DNA from: JAEYFP01 sp964566545
GTDB lineage: Bacteria > Bacillota > Clostridia > Lachnospirales > Lachnospiraceae
Length of the DNA stretch: 12,743 nucleotides
Assembly: GCA_964566545.1 (NCBI GenBank)
Contig: CAZMIX010000065.1
Location: forward strand, 1-12,743
Direction of reading: 5' to 3'
Numbering within the stretch: position 1 is the stretch's first letter; each line of letters begins with the position of its first letter. A program made the translations under genes and the position numbers. The notes beneath the pieces were generated by a model. It was not told where the DNA came from. It made no database searches and was given only the letters and a program-made list of their open reading frames with translations. Below, piece after piece: positions 1-6,417 of the stretch.

Positions 1-926
1 CAGGAGGCGTCAAACGGATGCTCCATCACAGGCATCAGCTCCACATGCGTATAGCCCATCTCCTTCACATAGGAAGCGAGTATGGGCGCAAGCTCCCTGT
101 AGTTATAAAATTCCCGGCCGTCCTCGGGCTTCTGAAAAGAGCCCAAATGCACTTCATAAACCGCCATAGGGCGCTGGTTGCTGCCGGCATTTTTTCTCTC
201 CGAAATCCATTTATCATCAGTCCATAAAAAGCCTCTGATATCCCTGACAACAGATGCTGTTCCCGGACGAAGCTGTGCCCCGAAGCCATATGGATCCGCT
301 TTCAGGCTAAGTATACCGCCTTTTAGTTTTAACTCGTACTTATAAATTTCTCCTTCCAAAACGTTTGGCAGAAAAATTTCAAAAATACCGCTGTCGGAAA
401 GTCTTCGCATCTGATACACTCGGCCGTCCCAGTGATTGAAATTGCCGACGACGCTCACGCGCATGGCATTGGGCGCCCAAACGGCAAAAGACGTGCCTTT
501 CACACCGTCAATTTCCCGAAGCTGTGCGCCGAACACCTCATAAATCGTATAATGGATGCCTGCATTAAATTTCTCAATATCCTGTTTCTTCACCGTACAT
601 GGGAAACGATATGCATCCTCAAGCTCTGTGATGCTGCCGTCTTTCCAAATTACCTTATAATGATAAGCATATTTCACTTTTGTCAGCGACTTTACAAATA
701 CCGCAAAAAAACCCTCTTCATCGGCAAGCTCCATCGGATATTCCCTGATGACATCGTTCATTGTCACAACGGCAAACACCTTTTCCGCCTGAGGCAAAAA
801 AGTCTGTATCACGATTCCACCGCTCACTGGGTGCGCCCCGAGCAGGTCATGAGGCTGATCCTCCTCAGAGTAAACAACAGCCTCTATTTTCGCCCAATCC
901 ATCAACTTATATAATTTTGTGTCCAT
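1..926 (-). CDS. glgB: 1,4-alpha-glucan branching enzyme GlgB, N-terminal part (runs off left edge)
   Basis: Forms alpha-1,6 branches in glycogen by cutting and transferring alpha-1,4 glucan chains in the cytoplasm. Only the first 308 codons are visible; the gene continues past position 1. An N-terminal N1-type module (PHDLLGAHPV, residues 25-34) precedes a CBM48/early-set domain (SFAVWAPNAMRVSVVGNFNHWDGR region, about 146-169). The start of the GH13 barrel follows (VYEVHLGSF about 256-264, then YRELA, MGYTHVELMPVMEHPFDAS up to 308). The catalytic Asp/Glu residues lie outside the window. The ATG is preceded by AGGAG six bases upstream, and that site overlaps the stop region of the upstream DUF1015 gene, which ends only 8 bases away; the two are therefore almost certainly co-transcribed. 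The identification is firm from the block order; completeness of the gene cannot be judged. Confidence 0.95.
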   Translation of the reverse strand, partial: MDTKLYKLMDWAKIEAVVYSEEDQPHDLLGAHPVSGGIVIQTFLPQAEKVFAVVTMNDVIREYPMELADEEGFFAVFVKSLTKVKYAYHYKVIWKDGSITELEDAYRFPCTVKKQDIEKFNAGIHYTIYEVFGAQLREIDGVKGTSFAVWAPNAMRVSVVGNFNHWDGRVYQMRRLSDSGIFEIFLPNVLEGEIYKYELKLKGGILSLKADPYGFGAQLRPGTASVVRDIRGFLWTDDKWISERKNAGSNQRPMAVYEVHLGSFQKPEDGREFYNYRELAPILASYVKEMGYTHVELMPVMEHPFDAS

Positions 927-934
927 CTATGCTC

Positions 935-2176
935 CTATCTGTCAATTTCATGAATGAACAGTCCGCTTCTCAGCTTTGGTTCAAACCATGTGGACTTCGG
1001 CGGCATCAGCTTTCCCGCATCCGCAACGGCAAACAGCTCCGAAATGGTAGTCGGGTACATGGCAAAGGCGATTTTACTGTCCGTATGTACTCTTTTCTCC
1101 AACTCCTTCAAACCACGGATTCCGCCGACAAAATCGATGCGCTTATCGGTCTTTGGATCTTTAATTCCAAAGAGAGGCTCCAGAATATTCTTTTGCAGAA
1201 TGGATACGTCCAACACCTCCACCGGATCGTGTAAGGTAACGTGGGTATTCATCCGCAGATGATACCAGATTCCATCAAGATAAATACCGACATCCCCCTT
1301 CCGCTCCGGCTTATATGGCACGTTTCCATGACTCGTAAGTACGCCTGTTTTAGTGAAGGCTTCCAGAAGATCCTCTTTGGAATGTCCGTTCAAATCCTGC
1401 ACGACACGATTATAATCCATAATCATTAACTGATCATCAGAAAACAGCACCGAAAGAAAATAATTAAATTCCTCGTCTCCCGTAAAACCCCCTTTTTCCG
1501 TCCGCCTTTTTAGTCCGACCTTTGCTGCGGAGGCACAGCGATGATGTCCGTCGGCAATATAAATTTCGTTCATATCAAGGAACGCACTTTGAATTGTCTC
1601 CTTTTCATTTTTTCCGGAAACGATCCATACCGCATGTCGAACTTCGTCAGGTGCTATAAAATCATATACGGGGACTTCTTGTTTTATGCGCTCCACAACG
1701 TCATTGATTTCTTTTTTGGAACGATATGCAAGAAAAATGGGGCCGGTTTGTGCATTTAGTGTATCCACATGCCGGATACGATCCTTCTCTTTCTCTGCTC
1801 TTGTGTTTTCATGCTTCTTAATTACCTCATTAACGTAATCGTCAATAGAAGCACAGGCAACGATGCCGGTCTGACTCCTGCCGCCCATCGTCAGCTCATA
1901 AAGATAATAACAGTCGTCCATCTCTCTGATATAATAGCCCTGTTCCACCATGTCCCAAAACGTATCATGTGCCCGTTCATAAACGATATCCGCATACGTA
2001 TCCACAGAATCTTCAAATTGAGTTTCCGCCCTGTCAATTTTCAAAAAAGAAAGCGGCTCCTTTTGCGTCTCTTCTTTCGCCTCCGCTCTGTTATATACAT
2101 CATACGGCAATGCCGCTATCCTACTCTCCAAGCCCTGCCTCGGCCTGATTGCCCGAAATGGTTTGATCGTTGCCAT
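935..2176 (-). CDS. DUF1015 family protein of unknown function
   Basis: A 413-residue protein of the DUF1015 family (Pfam PF06245 from memory), conserved in anaerobic bacteria and archaea, with no function I can state as established. Typical family blocks are visible: ALPYDV (22-27), KHENTRAEKEKDR (121-133), YIADGHHRCASA (206-217), and a C-terminal MPPKSTWFEPKLRSGLF block (391-407). No signal peptide or membrane segment is apparent. I start it at the ATG at 2176 because AGGAGG-like sequence (cGGAGGaattgac) sits just before it; the frame is open ten codons further up but that Met has no such site. It has its own likely promoter, is divergent from the small acidic-protein gene, and is followed after 8 bases by glgB. 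Its closeness to serC-serA suggests a link to serine metabolism. The DGHHR motif resembles that of ParB/SerK-like proteins, which is an inference only. Confidence 0.9.
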   Translation of the reverse strand: MATIKPFRAIRPRQGLESRIAALPYDVYNRAEAKEETQKEPLSFLKIDRAETQFEDSVDTYADIVYERAHDTFWDMVEQGYYIREMDDCYYLYELTMGGRSQTGIVACASIDDYVNEVIKKHENTRAEKEKDRIRHVDTLNAQTGPIFLAYRSKKEINDVVERIKQEVPVYDFIAPDEVRHAVWIVSGKNEKETIQSAFLDMNEIYIADGHHRCASAAKVGLKRRTEKGGFTGDEEFNYFLSVLFSDDQLMIMDYNRVVQDLNGHSKEDLLEAFTKTGVLTSHGNVPYKPERKGDVGIYLDGIWYHLRMNTHVTLHDPVEVLDVSILQKNILEPLFGIKDPKTDKRIDFVGGIRGLKELEKRVHTDSKIAFAMYPTTISELFAVADAGKLMPPKSTWFEPKLRSGLFIHEIDR

Positions 2177-2248
2177 GTCAATTCCTCCGTTTTTTTCTTC
2201 CGCCATTCTGTCCGGCAGCTTTCTCTTTTATCTAAAACAATCATTCTT

Positions 2249-2277
2249 ATTTTAACAAAATTTATTCTTTTTCACAA
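2249..2277 (-). promoter_or_regulatory. Likely sigma-A promoter of the DUF1015-glgB unit
   Basis: On the minus strand TTGTGA (2277-2272) is followed by a 17-base spacer and TAAAAT (2254-2249), with TG one base before the -10 (extended -10). The surrounding spacer is strongly AT-rich. The start of transcription would be near 2242, leaving a leader of about 65 bases before the ATG at 2176. The -35 matches the consensus in four of six positions and the -10 in five of six. Confidence 0.5.
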
Positions 2278-2300
2278 TAGCAACCCTTTGATTTCTGATT

Positions 2301-2329
2301 TTGACAAGACGATACCGGCATGCTATACT
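2301..2329 (+). promoter_or_regulatory. Near-consensus sigma-A promoter of the small acidic-protein gene
   Basis: A perfect TTGACA -35 (2301-2306), a 17-base spacer and a TATACT -10 (2324-2329), with an extended TG at 2321-2322. Transcription should start near 2336, giving a leader of only about 18 bases that is mostly the ribosome binding site. This is the strongest promoter match in the window, and it serves the only plus-strand gene. Confidence 0.75.
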
Positions 2330-2353
2330 TCTTGACAGGAAGGAGGAGTGATA

Positions 2354-2620
2354 ATGAACGCAGAAGAACGCGTGTTTCTTGACCGTATCAATCATTATGC
2401 CGAACAGGCGCTAAAGGACATTGATCCGCAAAAAACACAGATTTCCGTCCAGCTCGATAGATTAAAGCCAATCATGGAAATGCTCGCAGGCGAAATGCAG
2501 CTTCCTGTCGAGGATGTTTTTATCAAATATATGGATCTTGCCAGTGAAGCTTCCATTGAAATGGATGGCAAGCTAAAGGAGCAGCTTGATCCTGATATGG
2601 ATTTTATGGATTTTAATTAA
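2354..2620 (+). CDS. Small acidic hypothetical protein, 88 residues
   Basis: I do not recognise this family. The start is the ATG at 2354, seven bases after a perfect AGGAGG (2341-2346); the in-frame GTG at 2348 lies too close to that site. The protein looks largely helical and strongly acidic, with about 20 Asp/Glu against 9 Lys/Arg. It has no Cys, no signal peptide and no membrane segment, so it is probably cytoplasmic. The C-terminus is a run of D and M residues (DPDMDFMDFN). It is the only gene here on the plus strand. It has its own near-consensus promoter, is convergent with serA across a shared terminator, and is divergent from the DUF1015 gene. Start, ribosome site, promoter and terminator together argue that it is real. 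A small regulator or protein partner is possible, but nothing in the sequence shows it. Confidence 0.8.
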   Translation: MNAEERVFLDRINHYAEQALKDIDPQKTQISVQLDRLKPIMEMLAGEMQLPVEDVFIKYMDLASEASIEMDGKLKEQLDPDMDFMDFN

Positions 2621-2659
2621 AAAGAGGAAACGGCGCGATTACCGTTTCCTCTTTTTTTT
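2619..2659. terminator. Bidirectional intrinsic terminator between the small gene and serA
   Basis: A perfect 13-base stem (AAAGAGGAAACGG at 2621-2633 with CCGTTTCCTCTTT at 2642-2654) closes an 8-base loop and can be lengthened by two A-T pairs. On the plus strand it runs into T-rich sequence to 2659; on the minus strand it is followed by TTTTTAATTAAAA. It begins at the stop codon of the small gene and ends six bases from the serA stop, so it can end both convergent transcripts. Confidence 0.92.
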
Positions 2660-2665
2660 AAATAA

Positions 2666-3829
2666 CTATTTTACAACTCTTACGCGAACTACGCCGTCGA
2701 TCGCTTTTAATTTCTCTACAATTGCCTCTGTTACAGGAGACTCCACATCCAGCATCGTATAAGCGTACTCGCCCTTGGACTTATTTACCATGTCGGAAAT
2801 ATTGATTCCGATGTCGCCAAAAGAAGCGGTAAACTTCGTGATCATATTTGCCACATTTTTATGCATGATTGCAACGCGGCCCGCCGCGGCGCACACGCCC
2901 ATATCGCAGTTCGGGAAATTTACGGAGTTGTTGATATTGCCGTTTTCCAGATAATTCACAAGCTCCTTTACCGCCATTTTTGCGCAGTTGTCCTCCGATT
3001 CCTCTGTGGAAGCGCCAAGATGCGGGATCACGATGCAGCCGTCTACTCCGGCCGTCGTCGGGTTCGGGAAATCGGACACATATTTTGCGACCTTTCCTTC
3101 CTTGATCGCGGCTACGACATCCTCCTCGTTTGCAAGAAGATCTCTCGCAAAGTTTAACAGAATCACACCGTCCTTCATCTTTGCGATGGACTCCTTATTA
3201 ATCGTTCCTCTCGTCGCATCCATCAACGGCACGTGGATCGTGATGATATCACATTGCTCGTAAATTTCATCGACATTCAATACGTGCTTGATATCTCTGG
3301 ACAGATTCCATGCGGCATCCACGGAAATATACGGATCGTAGCCGTATACCTCCATTCCGAGATTCTTTGCGACGTTTGCTACCCGAACTCCAATCGCGCC
3401 AAGCCCGATGATTCCAAGCTTTTTATCCTGGATTTCATTTCCTGCAAAATTCTTTTTTTCCTTTTCGGCCAGCTTCGCGATATCCGGGTTGCCGGCTTCC
3501 TTCTTCACCCAGTTAATTCCGCCGACGATATCGCGAGCAGCGAGCAGCATCCCCGCGACGACAAGCTCCTTGACGCCATTTGCATTCGCTCCCGGCGTAT
3601 TAAATACGACAATTCCCTTTTCCGCACATTTGTCAAGCGGAATGTTATTCACACCTGCGCCCGCCCTTGCGACGGCAAGGAGGCTGTCGGGAAGCTCCAT
3701 TTCATGCATCGAAGCGCTTCTGACAAGCACGCCGTCCGCTGCACTTATGTCCTCGCATGGCTCATAGTTTCTCGTAAATTTATTAAGACCAACCTGTGCG
3801 ATTGGATTTAAACAGTGATACTTAAACAT
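2666..3829 (-). CDS. serA: D-3-phosphoglycerate dehydrogenase (short, ACT-domain form)
   Basis: Oxidises 3-phosphoglycerate to 3-phosphohydroxypyruvate with NAD, the first step of serine synthesis. The 387-residue protein has the D-2-hydroxyacid dehydrogenase fold: Rossmann motif GLGAIG (142-147) with the NAD-ribose Asp in GYDP (165), Arg229 in LNFARD, His270 in IPHLGAST, and a C-terminal ACT domain (about 318-387), the usual serine-sensing module. The loop that normally carries the catalytic Glu reads VSDFPNP (251-257) and has no Glu. I start at the ATG at 3829: it fits family N-termini (MFKYHCLNPI) and lies ten bases after AGGAG. In-frame Mets at 3838 and 3850 lie within serC and are poorly placed. 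The serC stop is separated from this ATG by one base, so the two are translationally coupled. It ends at a shared terminator. Confidence 0.95.
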   Translation of the reverse strand: MFKYHCLNPIAQVGLNKFTRNYEPCEDISAADGVLVRSASMHEMELPDSLLAVARAGAGVNNIPLDKCAEKGIVVFNTPGANANGVKELVVAGMLLAARDIVGGINWVKKEAGNPDIAKLAEKEKKNFAGNEIQDKKLGIIGLGAIGVRVANVAKNLGMEVYGYDPYISVDAAWNLSRDIKHVLNVDEIYEQCDIITIHVPLMDATRGTINKESIAKMKDGVILLNFARDLLANEEDVVAAIKEGKVAKYVSDFPNPTTAGVDGCIVIPHLGASTEESEDNCAKMAVKELVNYLENGNINNSVNFPNCDMGVCAAAGRVAIMHKNVANMITKFTASFGDIGINISDMVNKSKGEYAYTMLDVESPVTEAIVEKLKAIDGVVRVRVVK

Positions 3830-3830
3830 G

Positions 3831-4913
3831 TTATACATTCTCCTCTTCAAATTTCCTCATGAACTCCACAAGCTTATTAACGCCCTCGATTGGCATTGCA
3901 TTGTAAATGCTCGCACGCATGCCGCCGACGCTCCGGTGTCCCTTTAAGCTCTCGAGTCCGGCTTCCTTCGCCTCTTTTATAAATTTTGCATCCAGCTCTT
4001 CGCTGCCCGTCACAAACGGCACATTCATCAGCGAGCGTGACTCCTTCTCAACAGTGCCTTGGAACAACTTGCTCTCGTCAAGAAAATCATATAAAATTTT
4101 TGCCTTTTCTTCATTTCTTTCCTTCATAACTGAAAGGCCGCCCATTTTTTTGATCCATTTAAATACCTTGCCGCAAATATAAATGCCGTATGCGGGAGGC
4201 GTGTCATACAGAGACTCCGCATCCACATGTGTCTTATATTTTAACATTGTCGGCGTTCCTTCGAGCGTATCCTCCGTAATCAGATCCTCTCTGATAATAA
4301 CGATGACAACACCCGCCGGCCCGACATTTTTCTGCACGCCACCGTAAATGACACCATATTTTGTCACATCGACCGGCTCCGACAAAAAGCAGGAGGACAC
4401 GTCTGCAACGAGCGGTTTGCCCTTTGTATTCGGCAGCGTTTTAAATTTCGTGCCGTAAATCGTATTATTTTCACAAATGTATACATAATCGGCATCCTCG
4501 GAAACAGGCAGATCAGAGCAATCGGGAATATAGGAAAATGTTTTGTCCTCGCTGGAAGCAATCGCATTGGCCTTTCCGTAAATTTTCGCTTCCTTCCATG
4601 CCTTTTTTGCCCACTGTCCTGTGACGATGTAATCGGCAACCCTGTTTTTCATCAGGTTCATCGGAATCATCGCGAACTGCTGGCTCGCACCTCCCTGTAA
4701 AAACAGCACCTTATAGTTATCCGGAATGTTCATGAGGTCTCTCAAATCCGCTTCCGCCTCTTTGATAATCTGGTCATAAACCTTCGATCGATGGCTCATC
4801 TCCATAACAGACATGCCACATCCTTTGTAATCTAACATCTCATCTGCAGCTTCTTTTAATACTTCTTCAGGTAAAACTGCCGGACCTGCCGAAAAGTTAT
4901 ACACTCTTTTCAA
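3831..4913 (-). CDS. serC: Phosphoserine aminotransferase
   Basis: Converts 3-phosphohydroxypyruvate and glutamate to phosphoserine and 2-oxoglutarate, using PLP, in the cytoplasm. The 360 residues match the usual family length. Visible blocks are VYNFSAGPAVLP (4-15), MEMSHRS (37-43), FLQGGASQQF (71-80), the cofactor-side Asp171 in VADVSSCF, and the PLP lysine K195 in YGGVQKNVGPAG. The start appears to be TTG at 4913, with AGGAGG eight bases upstream; the product MKRVYNFSAGP then agrees with family N-termini. The GTG three codons later would cut into that conserved start. It follows the L,D-transpeptidase gene by 47 bases and is coupled to serA. A weak promoter candidate lies just upstream. 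Confidence 0.95.
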   Translation of the reverse strand: MKRVYNFSAGPAVLPEEVLKEAADEMLDYKGCGMSVMEMSHRSKVYDQIIKEAEADLRDLMNIPDNYKVLFLQGGASQQFAMIPMNLMKNRVADYIVTGQWAKKAWKEAKIYGKANAIASSEDKTFSYIPDCSDLPVSEDADYVYICENNTIYGTKFKTLPNTKGKPLVADVSSCFLSEPVDVTKYGVIYGGVQKNVGPAGVVIVIIREDLITEDTLEGTPTMLKYKTHVDAESLYDTPPAYGIYICGKVFKWIKKMGGLSVMKERNEEKAKILYDFLDESKLFQGTVEKESRSLMNVPFVTGSEELDAKFIKEAKEAGLESLKGHRSVGGMRASIYNAMPIEGVNKLVEFMRKFEEENV

Positions 4914-4942
4914 CGCTTTCTCCTCCTTTGATCTATAAGAAA

Positions 4943-4972
4943 ATTTTAATAAGAAACAGTTTAATTGTACAA
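4943..4972 (-). promoter_or_regulatory. Possible promoter in front of serC-serA
   Basis: TTGTAC (4972-4967), an 18-base spacer and TAAAAT (4948-4943) on the minus strand, overlapping the end of the L,D-transpeptidase gene. Transcription would start about 20 bases before the TTG start codon. The -35 is weak, and read-through from the upstream genes is equally possible because no terminator is visible between them. Confidence 0.3.
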
Positions 4973-6355
4973 AATGACCGGCGTCCCGACCTCCGCCATT
5001 TCGTAAAGCGCGGCCGCCTTTTCCTTCGGAAGATTGATACAGCCGTGTGAACCGTCCGTTTTATAAATCTCTTTGCCGAATTCACTGCGCCATGTTGCGT
5101 CATGAATGCCAATATTTCCGGAAACCGGCATCCAATAATGGACAAAGGCGGCATAGTTTGCTCCTCTCAGCACACGGTTCTTCTGCTTGGCATAAATTGC
5201 GCAGATTTTAGCGGGTGTCCCGTTTCCTCTGGAAGTGTTTCCGGTAACGATATCTGTCGTCAGCCTCAAGTTGCCGTCCACAAAATAATATAATTTTTGC
5301 GCTCCCATATTAATTTCTATATAAGTATCGCCGATCTCGTCCTTTCCTCTGCCCTTTCCCTCTTTGGCATAAATCGGCTCTCTCGTCTCGCTTTTTCCCG
5401 CCAAGGCTGCTTTGATTAAACGTTCTGTTTCCGCTTCCTTGTCGATCTGATAACCGGCCGCCGCATATTTCAGCCATACGGAACCCCCGTCTTTTTTCTG
5501 CCAAAGACGATCCTTTTTATCCGTATCAAACAGTGCGGACAATTCCTCCACAAATTTCTCGACTTTTTCCGTACTTAGCTGGATCTGTCCCGCTTCGTCT
5601 AGCGCAGGCAGACCATCCTCGCCGGTCACGATCCAGTCTACGATGATTCCGGCGTTCAGCGTGCGTTCCAAATCGTCATCTTCAAGTACGACGTTCGTCT
5701 GCTGCACTTTATCAATCTTTTTCCAAAGCTCATAGACTTCCTGCATCTCCTTTGTCGGCAGATACGGCACAAAGCACTCCTCGACCGACACACTCGCTTC
5801 TCCATCGCCGAGCGCTTTTTTAATTAATTCCTCAACTCTTTCCGTATCCACGACATCCGTTGTCTCATCGATCAGAACATAGCCTAAATATTTTTTCTGT
5901 ATCTCGAGCGTTGCTGTCAAATTAGCCGCTTCAAGCTGGAAACAGCCAAGACCTTCCAACGCCGTTTTCAATTTTTCTTCCTGATAGGTGTACTCAGGCA
6001 CAAGCTTAAGAGATACCGGATAGAAAAAATAATAGCCCCAAAACAAAGCATTTTGATTATTTATCTGGTTTGTCAATTCCTTCGTAAAATCTGCGGAAAA
6101 ACCGACGGATTCTCCGTCAATCGTTTCCGTTTTTCCGCTACGTTCCTCAAGTGTCAGCGTATAGCCAGTATAATCCTGTGTAAGACACGCATCCGCCTCT
6201 GCCACGCTCATTCCCTTTACGGACACACCGTTAAAATATGTTCCGTACAGAAACGTTTGCCGATAATAGAACGCAATTACAAGATAAACGACACAAGCGG
6301 CCGTGATTATGCTAAGCAGCGTAATCCCTGTGATTTTCAGAATCTTTTTCCCCAT
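4961..6355 (-). CDS. Membrane-anchored L,D-transpeptidase (YkuD domain) with PG-binding-4-type repeats
   Basis: Probably forms 3-3 cross-links or other L,D-transpeptide bonds in peptidoglycan outside the cell. The 464-residue protein has one N-terminal membrane segment (about residues 5-30) with positive residues before it, so the rest should face outward. A long middle part (about 38-320) begins with GTYFNGVSVKGMSVAEADACL, typical of the PG_binding_4 domains that precede YkuD in Firmicutes. The YkuD domain spans about 345-464, with His418 (GNIGIH) and the catalytic block SHGCINLP, Cys439 being the nucleophile. It starts with ATG at 6355 and has only a modest AGGA nine bases upstream. It lies 62 bases after ilvB and 47 before serC with no terminator on either side, so co-transcription with the amino acid genes is likely. 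Confidence 0.9.
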   Translation of the reverse strand: MGKKILKITGITLLSIITAACVVYLVIAFYYRQTFLYGTYFNGVSVKGMSVAEADACLTQDYTGYTLTLEERSGKTETIDGESVGFSADFTKELTNQINNQNALFWGYYFFYPVSLKLVPEYTYQEEKLKTALEGLGCFQLEAANLTATLEIQKKYLGYVLIDETTDVVDTERVEELIKKALGDGEASVSVEECFVPYLPTKEMQEVYELWKKIDKVQQTNVVLEDDDLERTLNAGIIVDWIVTGEDGLPALDEAGQIQLSTEKVEKFVEELSALFDTDKKDRLWQKKDGGSVWLKYAAAGYQIDKEAETERLIKAALAGKSETREPIYAKEGKGRGKDEIGDTYIEINMGAQKLYYFVDGNLRLTTDIVTGNTSRGNGTPAKICAIYAKQKNRVLRGANYAAFVHYWMPVSGNIGIHDATWRSEFGKEIYKTDGSHGCINLPKEKAAALYEMAEVGTPVILYN

Positions 6356-6417
6356 CCTCGATAATCCTTTACAAAACGGTATTTGGAATCCTTATTTGTA
6401 ATGATTCAATACAGTGT

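Noticed and set aside
432..914. 160-codon plus-strand open frame opposite glgB
   Set aside because: It is antisense to clear GlgB sequence, with no ribosome binding site or recognisable protein.
2177..2206. DUF1015 start ten codons upstream of the chosen ATG
   Set aside because: The strong GGAGG site lies inside those ten codons and points to the ATG at 2176; MATIKPF is the normal family start.
1769..2335. 188-codon plus-strand open frame opposite DUF1015
   Set aside because: It is antisense to the conserved DUF1015 protein, and its end overlaps the promoter of the small acidic-protein gene.
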